A stretch of 44,944 nucleotides of DNA from Streptomyces sp. McG3 (GCF_018619185.1 NZ_JAAXYC010000029.1:1-44944), one strand, 5' to 3'. Shown: positions 7,924 to 16,094, counted from the first letter of the stretch. The notes: generated from the letters alone by a model not told the origin. Program-made: numbers and translations.

Positions 7924-8982
7924 TACGGCCCGCGCCCCGTCCGGTGCGCCGGTTCCGGGCGAGGGCGCGACGGAAACGGGCCCCTCCCGCACGTCCACGC
8001 CGTCCATCGCCTCCAACTGCGCGTCCAGGGAGGCCAGGAGCCAGTCGTGCGCGGAGCCCGGAGTCGGCTCGGGGCGGCCCCCGGGAGCACTGATCACCTC
8101 GGCCGTCAGGTCCCAGTACCGGTCGATGCGCGGATCGGCCGCGAGGCGGCCGGCCAGTACGCGGCGGAAGGCGGCCGTGTCGGGGGCGCCGTACGTGCTC
8201 GCGTACGCGTCCACGAACCCGTCCAGCGCCTCCCCGGGACAGGGCTCCGCATCGCGGCGCAGCTCCCCGCCCGCCAGGTCGTACGCCTCGGCGAGACCCG
8301 CGTACAGCACGGCCGACGCACGGGCCCCCGCGACGCCGTGCGCCCGCGGCTGGCAGGAGCCGCCGCCACAGCCCCCGCCGCCGCACGGACGGGTCACGTA
8401 GGCGTGCAGCCGTGCGAAGGCGAGGACCTGGGCCGGCCGCGGGTCGTCGGGCGGGTCCGGCACCGCCGCCTCCAGGAACGCGGTGACCGACCGGGCGGGC
8501 ATGCGGGGCGGCAGCCACGCACGCCAGAATCGGGACAGCGAGGCGGTGCTCGGCGGGGCGGCGACCGCACCGACCAGCCGCAGCCGGTCGGGCCGCTCCG
8601 CCCGCGGGCTCTCCTGCACCAGCCTGAGCGCGGCCTCCCGCCAGCGCAGCGCGGCGAGCTCGGAGCCCAGGGAGCGCAGCCGCCCGGCCACGGCATCCTC
8701 CAAAGCGCCCCCTTCCCCGGCCCCGTCGCCCCACTCGTCCTGCGCGTCCTGCTCGTCGAGGATGCGGCGCACCTCGGGAACCGCCAGGTCGAGGCCGCGC
8801 AGGGAGCGGATCATGCGCAGCCGCTCCACGGCCTCCGGGGCGTACCTGCGGTGCCCGCCGACGCTCCGGGACGCCTCCGGAAGCAGCCCTCGGTCCGAAT
8901 AGAAGCGGACGGTCTTGACGCTCACGCCCGTGTGCTCGGCCAGTTCGCCGATGGTGCACAGACCGTCGTACGACGAGAACAC
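7912..8982 (-). CDS. MerR family regulator with a large effector domain and a three-cysteine glycine loop
   Basis: 356 residues. The N-terminal MerR winged helix (TIGELAEHTGVSVKTVRFYS, then RGLLPEASRSVGGHRRY and RRILDEQ) is followed by a coiled-coil region and a long alpha-helical C-terminal domain. Near residues 200-210 is a glycine loop with Cys at i, i+5 and i+10 (C-GGGG-C-GGGS-C), which could bind metal or sense thiol oxidation. The GTG at 8982 is chosen because GGTGGAGG lies 5 bases upstream; a GTG four codons earlier lacks this. Its ribosome site and start lie inside the divergent promoter at 8983-9013, so the protein probably controls itself and the hydrolase gene opposite. Confidence 0.85.
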   Translation of the reverse strand: MFSSYDGLCTIGELAEHTGVSVKTVRFYSDRGLLPEASRSVGGHRRYAPEAVERLRMIRSLRGLDLAVPEVRRILDEQDAQDEWGDGAGEGGALEDAVAGRLRSLGSELAALRWREAALRLVQESPRAERPDRLRLVGAVAAPPSTASLSRFWRAWLPPRMPARSVTAFLEAAVPDPPDDPRPAQVLAFARLHAYVTRPCGGGGCGGGSCQPRAHGVAGARASAVLYAGLAEAYDLAGGELRRDAEPCPGEALDGFVDAYASTYGAPDTAAFRRVLAGRLAADPRIDRYWDLTAEVISAPGGRPEPTPGSAHDWLLASLDAQLEAMDGVDVREGPVSVAPSPGTGAPDGARAVSPR

Positions 8983-9013
8983 TTGAACCTCCACCAGGGG
9001 GAGTTCCTACGGT
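8983..9013 (+). promoter_or_regulatory. MerR-type promoter with 19-bp spacer, driving the two-domain hydrolase
   Basis: TTGAAC (8983-8988) and TACGGT (9008-9013) are separated by exactly 19 bp, the stretched spacing that MerR activators correct by twisting DNA. The spacer contains an imperfect dyad (ACCTCC and GGGAGTT arms). It lies between the divergent merR start and the gene at 9076, giving a leader of roughly 55 bases. Confidence 0.75.
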
Positions 9014-9075
9014 AACGGCGAGCGCTGCCGGGAGACCGGGCCGGTGCGCGGGAGACACCGTGACGAGGAGGAACC

Positions 9076-10605
9076 ATGACCGTATTCATCCTGGTGGCCG
9101 GGGCGTTCACCGGACCGCACGTGTGGCGGGACACCGCCGCCCGGCTGACCGCGGACGGCGCCGAGGTGCGAACGGTGGCGCTCACCGGGCTCGGCGGACG
9201 CCCCGCAGATCCCGGCGAGGCCGTCGACCTGGAGACCCATGTCGCGGACGTGCTCGCGGTGATCGACGCGGTGGCGGCGGAGACCGGCGGGGAGATCGTG
9301 CTCGTCGGCCACGACTACGGCATCCACCCGGTGCTCGGCGCGGCCGACCGGAGGGCCGGCTCGATCGCCCGGATCGTCCACCTGGACGCCGGGATGCCGC
9401 GGGACGGAGTCCCCGCCCTGGCCGCCGTGCCCGACCAGCGACTGCGCGAGGAGCTGATGGAGCGCGCCGCCGGAAGCGGGGAACGGGGGACCGGCGGTGA
9501 GCTGCCGCCCCCGGCCCGGGACGCGTGGTCCCGCTGGGGGAGCACCGCAGGGCTCTCCGGGGCGGCGCTCGACGGGCTCACCGCCCTCGCGGCACCGCAG
9601 CCGCTGGGCACGCTGCTCCAGCCGCTGCGGCTCACCGGAGCCGTGGCCGACGTACCCGTGACCGGGGTGCTGTGCACCGGCAACGGGCCGGGCGTCGAGA
9701 TGCTCCAGATCCTGGTGGACGTCGGCGATCCGGCTCTCCGGTCCCTGGCCGAGGCCCGGGTGCCCTTCCTCGAACTGCCCACCGGGCACTGGCCGATGCT
9801 GTCCTGCCCCGCCGCGCTGGCCGAGACCCTGATCGAGGCCGCGTCCGGCGGGGGACACCGGCTGATCGCTGCCGACGCCTCCCGCACGCCCGCCCATCTG
9901 CGGCCGTTCCTCCTCGACGTGCCCGACAGGCCCCGCGAACGGACCGGGAACACCGACCTGTACCTGCCGGACGGTCCTGGCCCGCACCCGGCCGTGGTGT
10001 TCGTGCACGGCGGACCGGTGCCCGCCGAGGCGCGGCCCACGCCCCGGGACTGGCCGACCCTGACGGGGTACGCACGCCACGTCGCCGGGCAGGGAGTCGT
10101 GGGCGTGACGCTCGACCACCGCCTGCACGCCGTGACCGATTACGAGGTGGCCGCAGCGGACGTGACCGACGCGGTGGAGCGGGTGCGCGCCGACCCCAGG
10201 GTGGACGCGGACCGGATCGTCCTGTGGTTCTTCTCGGGCGGAGGCCCGATCGTGGCGGACTGGTTGACGGACCCGCCGCCGTGGCTGCGCTGCGTTGCCG
10301 CGAACTACCCGATACTCGCGCCGCTGCCGAGCTGGGGGCTGGACGACACCCGATTCCACCCGGTCCGGGCGGTCTCCCGAGCCGGTCGCCTTCCCGTCGT
10401 GCTGGTCCGGGCCGAACGCGAGAGTGCCGAAATCGCCGCGACCGTCGAGGAGTTCCTGACCGAGGCCGCCCGCTGCGGAGCGAACATCGAGGTCATCGAC
10501 GTACCGGAGGGGCGTCACGGCTTCGAGACCCTCGACCCGACCGACGGCGGGCGCGAGGCCGTGCACCGCGCGGTGGGCGCGGTGCTGGCCCGCTTGAAGG
10601 GGTGA
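9076..10605 (+). CDS. Tandem two-domain alpha/beta hydrolase
   Basis: 509 residues made of two alpha/beta hydrolase folds. Domain 1 (about 1-270) is EstC/salicylate-esterase-like in sequence (LVAGAFTGPHVW, TLTGLGGR-like loop, TGHWPMLS with H238), but its nucleophile elbow reads GHDYG, placing Asp80 where Ser is usual, as in dehalogenases and epoxide hydrolases. Domain 2 (about 275-509) is a separate hydrolase with oxyanion motif FVHGGP, nucleophile S387 in FFSGGG and H481 in GRHGFE. The ATG follows GAGGAGG. Expression should depend on the divergent MerR protein through the 19-bp-spacer promoter. A role in detoxifying the MerR ligand is an inference. It could alternatively be an old fusion with one dead domain. 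Confidence 0.8.
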   Translation: MTVFILVAGAFTGPHVWRDTAARLTADGAEVRTVALTGLGGRPADPGEAVDLETHVADVLAVIDAVAAETGGEIVLVGHDYGIHPVLGAADRRAGSIARIVHLDAGMPRDGVPALAAVPDQRLREELMERAAGSGERGTGGELPPPARDAWSRWGSTAGLSGAALDGLTALAAPQPLGTLLQPLRLTGAVADVPVTGVLCTGNGPGVEMLQILVDVGDPALRSLAEARVPFLELPTGHWPMLSCPAALAETLIEAASGGGHRLIAADASRTPAHLRPFLLDVPDRPRERTGNTDLYLPDGPGPHPAVVFVHGGPVPAEARPTPRDWPTLTGYARHVAGQGVVGVTLDHRLHAVTDYEVAAADVTDAVERVRADPRVDADRIVLWFFSGGGPIVADWLTDPPPWLRCVAANYPILAPLPSWGLDDTRFHPVRAVSRAGRLPVVLVRAERESAEIAATVEEFLTEAARCGANIEVIDVPEGRHGFETLDPTDGGREAVHRAVGAVLARLKG

Positions 10606-10646
10606 CGTCCCGATCCGAATGAGGGGGGTGACCCGGGGGCGGGACG
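10606..10646. terminator. Weak hairpin between converging hydrolase and ohrA genes
   Basis: CGTCCCG (10606-10612) and CGGGACG (10640-10646) can pair across a 27-base G-rich loop. It lies exactly between two converging stops; a long loop makes it a modest candidate. Confidence 0.35.
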
Positions 10647-10647
10647 A

Positions 10648-11058
<411 letters not shown>

Positions 11059-11118
11059 GGGTGACCCTCCACTGGAGCCCCGACCGGGATGGTCGCGGCG
11101 ACAGAAATAAAGATTGCA

Positions 11119-11140
11119 CACAACTGAGTTGTGCACAACT
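11119..11140. promoter_or_regulatory. OhrR operator with overlapping palindromes
   Basis: CACAACT-G-AGTTGTG (11119-11133) is a perfect palindrome, and AGTTGTGCACAACT (11127-11140) is a second perfect palindrome sharing the middle arm. The three alternating ACAACT half-sites fit binding of two OhrR dimers between the divergent ohrA and ohrR genes. Confidence 0.8.
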
Positions 11141-11169
11141 TAATAGAGGTCGACGGTACGCTGGTGCTC

Positions 11170-11658
11170 ATGACCACTGCTCCGGGCGCCCCGCCCGATC
11201 TCTCCGGCGTGCCCGACGCGGAGCTGCTGCGACTGGACCACCAGGTCTGCTTCTCGCTGCACACCGCGTCGCGCGCGTTCGGCGGCTTCTACCGGCAGGC
11301 TCTCAAGGACCTGGGCCTCACGTACTCGCAGTACCTGGTCATGCTGGTCCTGTGGGAGCACGGCCCCCAGCCGGTCAAGGGCATCGGGGAGCGTCTCCAG
11401 CTGGACTCCGGAACCCTCTCGCCGCTGCTGAAGCGGCTGGAGGCGGCCGGGCTGGTCCGGCGCGAACGCAGCCGCGAGGACGAACGGTCCGTTCTGATCG
11501 ACCTGACCGACGAGGGCGCGCGACTGCGGGACCGCGCACGGTCCGTCCCCCGTGGTGTGCTGGACGCCACCGGCCTTTCCCTGGAGGAGGTTCTGGGGCT
11601 GCAGGACGTCCTGGGCCGTCTCACCGCCGCCCTGGGTGAGGCCGCCGACGCCTACTGA
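11170..11658 (+). CDS. ohrR: OhrR, MarR-family organic peroxide sensor
   Basis: 162 residues. The MarR winged helix is at about 50-110 (LTYSQYLVMLVLWEHG, GIGERLQLDSGTLSPLLKRL and RERSREDERSVLIDLT). C27 in LDHQVCFSLHTASRAF is the reactive cysteine whose oxidation by organic peroxide releases DNA. The ATG at 11170 is chosen; the upstream in-frame ATG at 11131 would sit within the operator. It represses itself and ohrA. Confidence 0.92.
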   Translation: MTTAPGAPPDLSGVPDAELLRLDHQVCFSLHTASRAFGGFYRQALKDLGLTYSQYLVMLVLWEHGPQPVKGIGERLQLDSGTLSPLLKRLEAAGLVRRERSREDERSVLIDLTDEGARLRDRARSVPRGVLDATGLSLEEVLGLQDVLGRLTAALGEAADAY

Positions 11659-11685
11659 GCCGCCGGGGGCCGGCGTGGCCGGTGG

Positions 11686-12231
11686 TCAGCCGTCGCGGTG
11701 GGTCAGGGCGTCGGCGATGCGGTCGGCGACCGCCCGCCGCATGCCGGGGTCCAGCCGCTCGGCGGTCAGGGATTCGTACAGCCACAGGCCGTCGGCCGCG
11801 AGGCGGACGATGAACCGGTCGAGCGCGGCCGGATCCTCGGCCGCCGACGCCGGGGACGGCGCCCACCGTTGGGTCACGGCTTCCCACACGGCCGCGTGCG
11901 CGGGGTTCGTCGACCCTTCGAGCATCAGCAGGAGCTCGGCCCGGGTGGCGCTCTGGATGGCGACCCGGGTGTAGGCGGCGAGCCGCTCCTCCCGGGTGGC
12001 CTCGGCCGCGGGCTTCCCGGCCGCCGCGGCCAGGTCGGCTTCCCACTGGTCGGCCAGATGCTGGTGGATCGCCCGGACGAGGTCCTCGCGCGAGGCGAAG
12101 TGGTAGAGGAGGCCGCCCTTCGTCAGCCCTGCCTCCGCGGCGACGGAGTCGAAGGTGACGCTCTTGACGCCTTCACGTTGTACGACCCGGGTGGCGGCTT
12201 CGAGGATCTGGGTCCGTTTGCTGGTGCGCAT
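11686..12231 (-). CDS. TetR family repressor of the adjacent MFS exporter
   Basis: 181 residues. DNA-binding domain at about 5-52 (ILEAATRVVQREGVKSVTFD, SVAAEAGLTKGGLLYHF, ASREDLV); the C-terminal half resembles the TetR_C domain of YxaF/multidrug regulators. The ATG follows GGGAG. It lies 92 bp downstream of the MFS gene on the same strand, so both may be transcribed from the promoter at the 28-bp-arm dyad at 13870-13901. Confidence 0.85.
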   Translation of the reverse strand: MRTSKRTQILEAATRVVQREGVKSVTFDSVAAEAGLTKGGLLYHFASREDLVRAIHQHLADQWEADLAAAAGKPAAEATREERLAAYTRVAIQSATRAELLLMLEGSTNPAHAAVWEAVTQRWAPSPASAAEDPAALDRFIVRLAADGLWLYESLTAERLDPGMRRAVADRIADALTHRDG

Positions 12232-12323
12232 GTACTGCTCCCGTGCCGTCGGGTCGGTGGTGTGCGGGACTCGCTGGTGTGCCTGGCTCAGTGGTGCAAA
12301 GGACTGTGCGGGGTACGGGCGCT

Positions 12324-13832
12324 TCAGTGGTGCGCGGGCCCGGACAGCGCCGAGCCGGGGCCGTGGCGGCGCAGCAGCACCCCGGTCGCGAGGGCGCCGA
12401 CGGCGAGGACGGCGGCGACCACGATCATCACGGCGAGGTACGCGCCGTCGAACGCCTCGGACGCCGCGGTGACCAGCGCGCTGTTGGCCCCCGCCCCTTC
12501 GCCGGCCAGGGCGAGCGCGCTGTCGAGGCTGTCGCGCGCCCGGTCGGACACCCCGGCGGGGAGGTCGATGGTCGCGGAGTACACGGCGGTCAGCAGGCTG
12601 CCGAGGAGGGCGACCGCGACCAGGCTGCCGAACTCGTAGGAGACCTCCTCGACGGACGAGGCCATGCCCGCCCTGCGGGCCGGGACATTGCCCATGATCG
12701 CGCTCGACGCGACGGACATGGCCGCGCCGAGGCCGCTGCCGGTGATGATCAGCCCGGTGACGAGGAGGCCCATGCTGGTGGCGAAGTTCATGAGTACCAG
12801 CACGGTGCCGACGGCGCCCAGTGCGAGACCCCCGGTGATGAGGGGCAGCAGGCCGACCCGGTGGAGGATCGCGCCCCCGAGCATCGCCGTGGGGAACGCG
12901 CCCAGGGCGACGGCCGCGACGAGGAATCCGGCCCGCAGCGGGGTGAAGCCCTCCACGAGCTGGAAACGCTGGGTGGTGACGAGCTGGATGCCGGCGATGG
13001 CGAAGAGGGCGAATCCGGCGGCCAGCACCCCCGCGAGGAAGGCCCGGTTGCGGAAGATCGCGAAGTCCAGCAGCGGGTAGGGCAGGCGGCGCTGACGTCG
13101 GGCGAACGTCCATCCGCCGACCGCGGCCGCGAGGACGGCGGCGGCGATGACGGCCGGAGCGGGGTCGGTCTTCGCCGTCTCCTTGATCGCGATGACGAGG
13201 CCGACCAGGGCGACGAGGGCCAGGAGCGAGGAGAGCAGGTCCCAGCGCTTGGACGGGTCCGGATCGTTCGGCGGGGCGACGAACAGCGTGGCCACGATGG
13301 CCGCGAGGACGACCGGGATGTTGATGATGAAGACCGATCCCCACCAGAAGTGCTGCAGCAGGATCCCGCTGATGATCGGCCCCAGCGCGCTGCCCACGAC
13401 CGCCATGGTGCCCCAGACCGCGATGGCCATGTTGCGCTCGCGCTCGTCGTCGAAGGTCACGCGGATCAGGGCGAGGGTGGCGGGCATCATCGCGGCCGCG
13501 CCGACAGCGAGGAAGGCCCGCGCGGCGATCAGGGCCTCCGGGCTGGTGGAGAACGCCGCGACGAGCGAGGCCGCACCGAAGACCACGAGGCCGATCAGGA
13601 ACATCCGCCGGTGCCCCACCCGGTCACCGAGCGTGCCGCTGCCCAGGAGCAGGCCGGCCATCACGACCGGATAGGCGTTGATGATCCAGAGCCCCTCGGA
13701 GCTGCTCGCGCCGAGATCCTCCACCAGCGTCGGCAGGGCCGCGTACAGGATGGAGTTGTCCAGCGTGATCAGCAGGAGCCCCGCGCTCACCACGGCCAAG
13801 AGCAGCCAGCGCCGCTTCGTGCTGATGGTCAT
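12324..13832 (-). CDS. MFS drug exporter of the DHA2 (EmrB/QacA) family, 14 membrane segments
   Basis: 502 residues. The first segment contains the DHA2 motif LDNSILYAALPTLVEDLG (motif D1), the cytoplasmic loop has LGDRVGHRRMFLIG (motif A) and segment 5 has VGSALGPIISGIL (motif C, antiporter signature). Hydrophobic segments total about 14, as expected for drug:H+ antiporters of this type. The ATG at 13832 follows GAGGGATGACC. Control by the neighbouring TetR protein through the dyad at 13870-13901 is likely; the exported compound is unknown. Confidence 0.92.
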   Translation of the reverse strand: MTISTKRRWLLLAVVSAGLLLITLDNSILYAALPTLVEDLGASSSEGLWIINAYPVVMAGLLLGSGTLGDRVGHRRMFLIGLVVFGAASLVAAFSTSPEALIAARAFLAVGAAAMMPATLALIRVTFDDERERNMAIAVWGTMAVVGSALGPIISGILLQHFWWGSVFIINIPVVLAAIVATLFVAPPNDPDPSKRWDLLSSLLALVALVGLVIAIKETAKTDPAPAVIAAAVLAAAVGGWTFARRQRRLPYPLLDFAIFRNRAFLAGVLAAGFALFAIAGIQLVTTQRFQLVEGFTPLRAGFLVAAVALGAFPTAMLGGAILHRVGLLPLITGGLALGAVGTVLVLMNFATSMGLLVTGLIITGSGLGAAMSVASSAIMGNVPARRAGMASSVEEVSYEFGSLVAVALLGSLLTAVYSATIDLPAGVSDRARDSLDSALALAGEGAGANSALVTAASEAFDGAYLAVMIVVAAVLAVGALATGVLLRRHGPGSALSGPAHH

Positions 13833-13869
13833 CCCTCATGAGCCTCACTGTGAGAACCGCCCCGATCCC

Positions 13870-13901
13870 CATAACTGTACCTTACGAAAGGTATAGTTAT
13901 G
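13870..13901. promoter_or_regulatory. TetR operator of the MFS exporter
   Basis: Two 14-bp arms (CATAACTGTACCTT at 13870-13883 and its near-complement at 13888-13901, one mismatch) around 4 bp, with CGATCC/GGATCG outer arms at 13863-13868 and 13901-13906. It is 38 bp upstream of the MFS start in an unusually AT-rich patch and very likely overlaps the promoter. Confidence 0.75.
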
Positions 13902-13984
13902 GATCGGCGTGACAGGTAATACTGCCGTAAGCCAATCTGACAAATATCATTGCCGAGTTGCAAGGTGACAGTTAAAGTTGTCGC

Positions 13985-14596
13985 ATGGATGATGAGAAGG
14001 CGATTCCGACCCCTGATCAGAGTGACGAGAACTTCTGGGCCACGGTCCTGACCCCGGTGGACCCTGCCTGGAACGAGCCCGGCGACGACGACACGTTCGC
14101 CATGGACGAGCAGGTGCTCGCGGCGGTCCGGTCACTGGCGGAACGGATCTCGACGCGCGCGCTGGCCTACCGTGCGGCCGGCAAGTCCTTCGACGCCGCC
14201 CTCATGGCCGCGCCCGACGTGCAGCTGGCGATGCTGCGGTCGCTCTACGAGACCAAGCGGTCCGTCGACCGGCTGGCCGAGAGCGCGGCCACCGTCGCCG
14301 GACGCGGTGGATCCAGCTACGCGCAGCTCGGCGCGGCCTGGGGTGGGATCAAGCGTCAGTCGGCGCGCCTCAAGTGGCCGCACGCGGTGCCCAAGAAGTC
14401 CGCCAGCGAGTCCATTCCGCTGCATTACGCGGGTGGTGACGCCGTCATTCACCATGATCCGGGCGCCGACGCCTGGTGGTACACCGCCACGCGCGCGGAC
14501 TTGCGGGAGGACGAGTCGGAGGCCGTCCACAGCACATCAGCCGAGGCCATCGCTCGGGCCACCGAGTTCCTGCTGTCGCACGACCGGCCCGCGTGA
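13985..14596 (+). CDS. Unrecognised 203-residue protein with a possible helix-turn-helix
   Basis: I do not recognise a family. The first 35 residues are acidic (DDEK, DQSDENFW, PGDDDTF). A helical centre (about 40-105, DEQVLAAVRSLAERISTRAL and LAMLRSLYETKRSVDRLAES) leads to SYAQLGAAWGGIKRQSARLKWP at 116-137, which resembles the helix-turn-helix of proteins that read S-Y-x-x-L-G-x-x-x-G-x-x-R-Q-x-x. A C-terminal beta-rich part (HYAGGDAVIHHDPGADAWWY, TSAEAIARATEFL) follows. No ribosome site precedes the ATG; TTAAAG 8 bases upstream could be a -10, making the mRNA leaderless. The upstream DNA is AT-rich. Its stop lies inside the first unit of the 15-bp tandem array. Confidence 0.7.
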   Translation: MDDEKAIPTPDQSDENFWATVLTPVDPAWNEPGDDDTFAMDEQVLAAVRSLAERISTRALAYRAAGKSFDAALMAAPDVQLAMLRSLYETKRSVDRLAESAATVAGRGGSSYAQLGAAWGGIKRQSARLKWPHAVPKKSASESIPLHYAGGDAVIHHDPGADAWWYTATRADLREDESEAVHSTSAEAIARATEFLLSHDRPA

Positions 14597-14710
14597 CACG
14601 GAACGGCGTGACACGGAACGGCGTGACACGGAACGGCGTGACACGGAACGGCGTGACACGGAACGGCGTGACACGGAACGGCGTGACACGGAACGGCGTG
14701 GCACGGAACC
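14591..14710. repeat. 15-bp minisatellite, seven perfect copies plus one degenerate
   Basis: The unit GCGTGACACGGAACG occurs at 14591, 14606, 14621, 14636, 14651, 14666 and 14681 without change, then once with two changes at 14696. The TGA stop of the upstream gene is part of the first unit and recurs in every unit in that frame. Each unit holds the near-palindrome CGTGACACG. The unit length is a multiple of three, so all six frames read as pentapeptide repeats, which explains the false open frames across it. It is not a CRISPR array: there are no spacers. Confidence 0.95.
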
Positions 14711-14775
14711 GCGTGCCGCCGGTCATCGGACAGTGTCCGACGCGCTGATGCCCGCATCGCACTACCGTTGTCGAT

Positions 14776-15432
14776 GTGGATCTCTTCTCGCGCTCGTGGA
14801 CAGCGCTGCGCACGACGGTCGCCGGACTTCCCGCCGAGGACCTCGAACAGCCATCGGGCTGCGCGGGCTGGCTCGTACGCGACCTGGTGTGCCACCTGAT
14901 CATCGACGCGCAGGACGTCCTGATCACGCTGGTGACGCCCGCCGAAGCGGAGCCGACCCGTGACGCGCTGACCTACTGGACCGTATCGGGCACTCCGCCC
15001 ACGGGTGACGACCCGCTCGACGCCCTGACCGTGCGGCTGGCCGCCGCCTACGAGGACCCGGGTCTGCTCACGTTCCACCTCGACGACGTGGGCTCCGCCG
15101 CGGGCCGTGCCGCCCGGCTCGCCGATCCCGGCCTCCGGGTCAGCACCTGCGGCGAGGTCCTCACCGCGGGCGACTATCTCTCCGCGTACGTACTGGAGTG
15201 GACGCTGCACCACCTCGATCTGGTGCTGCACCTCCCGCACGCGGCGGGACCGCCCCCGGAGGGGCTCGCCCGGTCACGCGAGATGGTCGAGGGGATCTGC
15301 GGGGCCGCGTTCCCGGTGTCGTTCTCCGACGAGGACGTGTTGCTGGTCGGCACCGGGCGGCGGGCCCCGACCGATGCCGAGACGCGTGAACTGGGCGACC
15401 TGGCATCCGCGCTCCCGTTCGTCCTCGGTTAG
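14776..15432 (+). CDS. DinB/maleylpyruvate-isomerase-type mycothiol-dependent enzyme
   Basis: 218 residues. The N-terminal part (FSRSWTALRTTVAGLPAEDL, SGCAGWLVRDLVCHLIIDAQ) is the MDMPI_N four-helix DinB domain; H41-region and the pair in VLEWTLHHLDLVLHL correspond to the three-histidine metal site. Such enzymes use mycothiol for isomerisation or transfer, a thiol of actinobacteria. The GTG at 14776 is the first start in frame; no ribosome site is visible, so leaderless translation or an unusual start is possible. The minisatellite lies immediately upstream and occupies the place of its promoter region. It converges with thpR at a shared terminator. Substrate unknown. Confidence 0.8.
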   Translation: MDLFSRSWTALRTTVAGLPAEDLEQPSGCAGWLVRDLVCHLIIDAQDVLITLVTPAEAEPTRDALTYWTVSGTPPTGDDPLDALTVRLAAAYEDPGLLTFHLDDVGSAAGRAARLADPGLRVSTCGEVLTAGDYLSAYVLEWTLHHLDLVLHLPHAAGPPPEGLARSREMVEGICGAAFPVSFSDEDVLLVGTGRRAPTDAETRELGDLASALPFVLG

Positions 15433-15438
15433 CGCCGC

Positions 15439-15462
15439 GACCGCCGTGGGAGCACGGCGGTC
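15439..15462. terminator. Bidirectional terminator between DinB-type and thpR genes
   Basis: A perfect 10-bp stem (GACCGCCGTG at 15439-15448, complement at 15453-15462) with a GGAG tetraloop fills most of the 32 bp between converging stops. Confidence 0.8.
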
Positions 15463-15464
15463 GT

Positions 15465-16094
15465 TCAGGTCCCGTCCGCTCCCTGGTGGAAGTCCCAGGC
15501 GTCGATGTCGCGGTAGTGGATCGGCCCCGGGCCCCGGCCGATGTTGCTGCCGACCAGGTGGAGACGCCCGGCCTCCCAGCTCCGGCCGGTGAACGCGGCG
15601 AGCCCCGCCGCGGCCTCCACCGTGGCCGCGTGGTCGCCCCGTCGGGACCGCGCCAGCGTCAGATGGGGCCGCAGCGGCCGCTCGGGGAAGGAAACCCCGC
15701 ACTGTCTGACGAGGGCGCGTACGTCGGTGGCGAGGTGATGCAGCCCTGCGAGGTCCCCCGTGACCCCGGTCCACAGCACCCGCTCGTCGAAGTGCCCGCC
15801 GCCGTGCAGCGCCAGCCGCAGGGGCCGCCGCCGCGCCGCGAGCCCGGCGAGCGGCGGCATCAGGGCCGGGACGGCGGCGACCGGCAGCTCACCGAGGAAC
15901 GCCAGGGTGATGTGCCAGTCCTCGATGCGGTTCCACCGCATGCGGGGATGGGCGCCGTAGGCCGGGCGCAGCGCCTGCGCCAGCTCGTCCTTCGCGTCGT
16001 CGGGCGGGGCGAGCGCCAGGAACACGCGGGTCGTCGTGGCCCGGACGCTTTCGTCCGCAGGGGGGCCGGTCACGGCTTCGGGCGGTTCGTTCAC
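15465..16094 (-). CDS. thpR: RNA 2',3'-cyclic phosphodiesterase (2'-5' RNA ligase family)
   Basis: 209 residues. The two HxT/S-x motifs of the 2H phosphoesterase superfamily are present: WHITLAFLGE in the first half and RPHLTLARS in the second, separated by about 80 residues as in the family. The N-terminal VFLALAPPDDAKDEL is typical. The enzyme opens 2',3'-cyclic phosphates in RNA; its physiological role in bacteria is unsettled. The start at 16094 (GTG) gives a 25-residue tail before the domain and has only a weak ribosome site; a shorter start is possible. Confidence 0.88.
   Translation of the reverse strand: MNEPPEAVTGPPADESVRATTTRVFLALAPPDDAKDELAQALRPAYGAHPRMRWNRIEDWHITLAFLGELPVAAVPALMPPLAGLAARRRPLRLALHGGGHFDERVLWTGVTGDLAGLHHLATDVRALVRQCGVSFPERPLRPHLTLARSRRGDHAATVEAAAGLAAFTGRSWEAGRLHLVGSNIGRGPGPIHYRDIDAWDFHQGADGT

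Noticed and set aside
14591..14710. Possible CRISPR array
   Set aside because: Units are directly adjacent without spacers, only 15 bp long, and no cas genes are present.
14445..15240. Long minus-strand open frames reading VPCHA or RVTPF pentapeptide repeats
   Set aside because: They result from the 15-bp minisatellite, whose length is a multiple of three; the flanking parts are antisense to two real genes.
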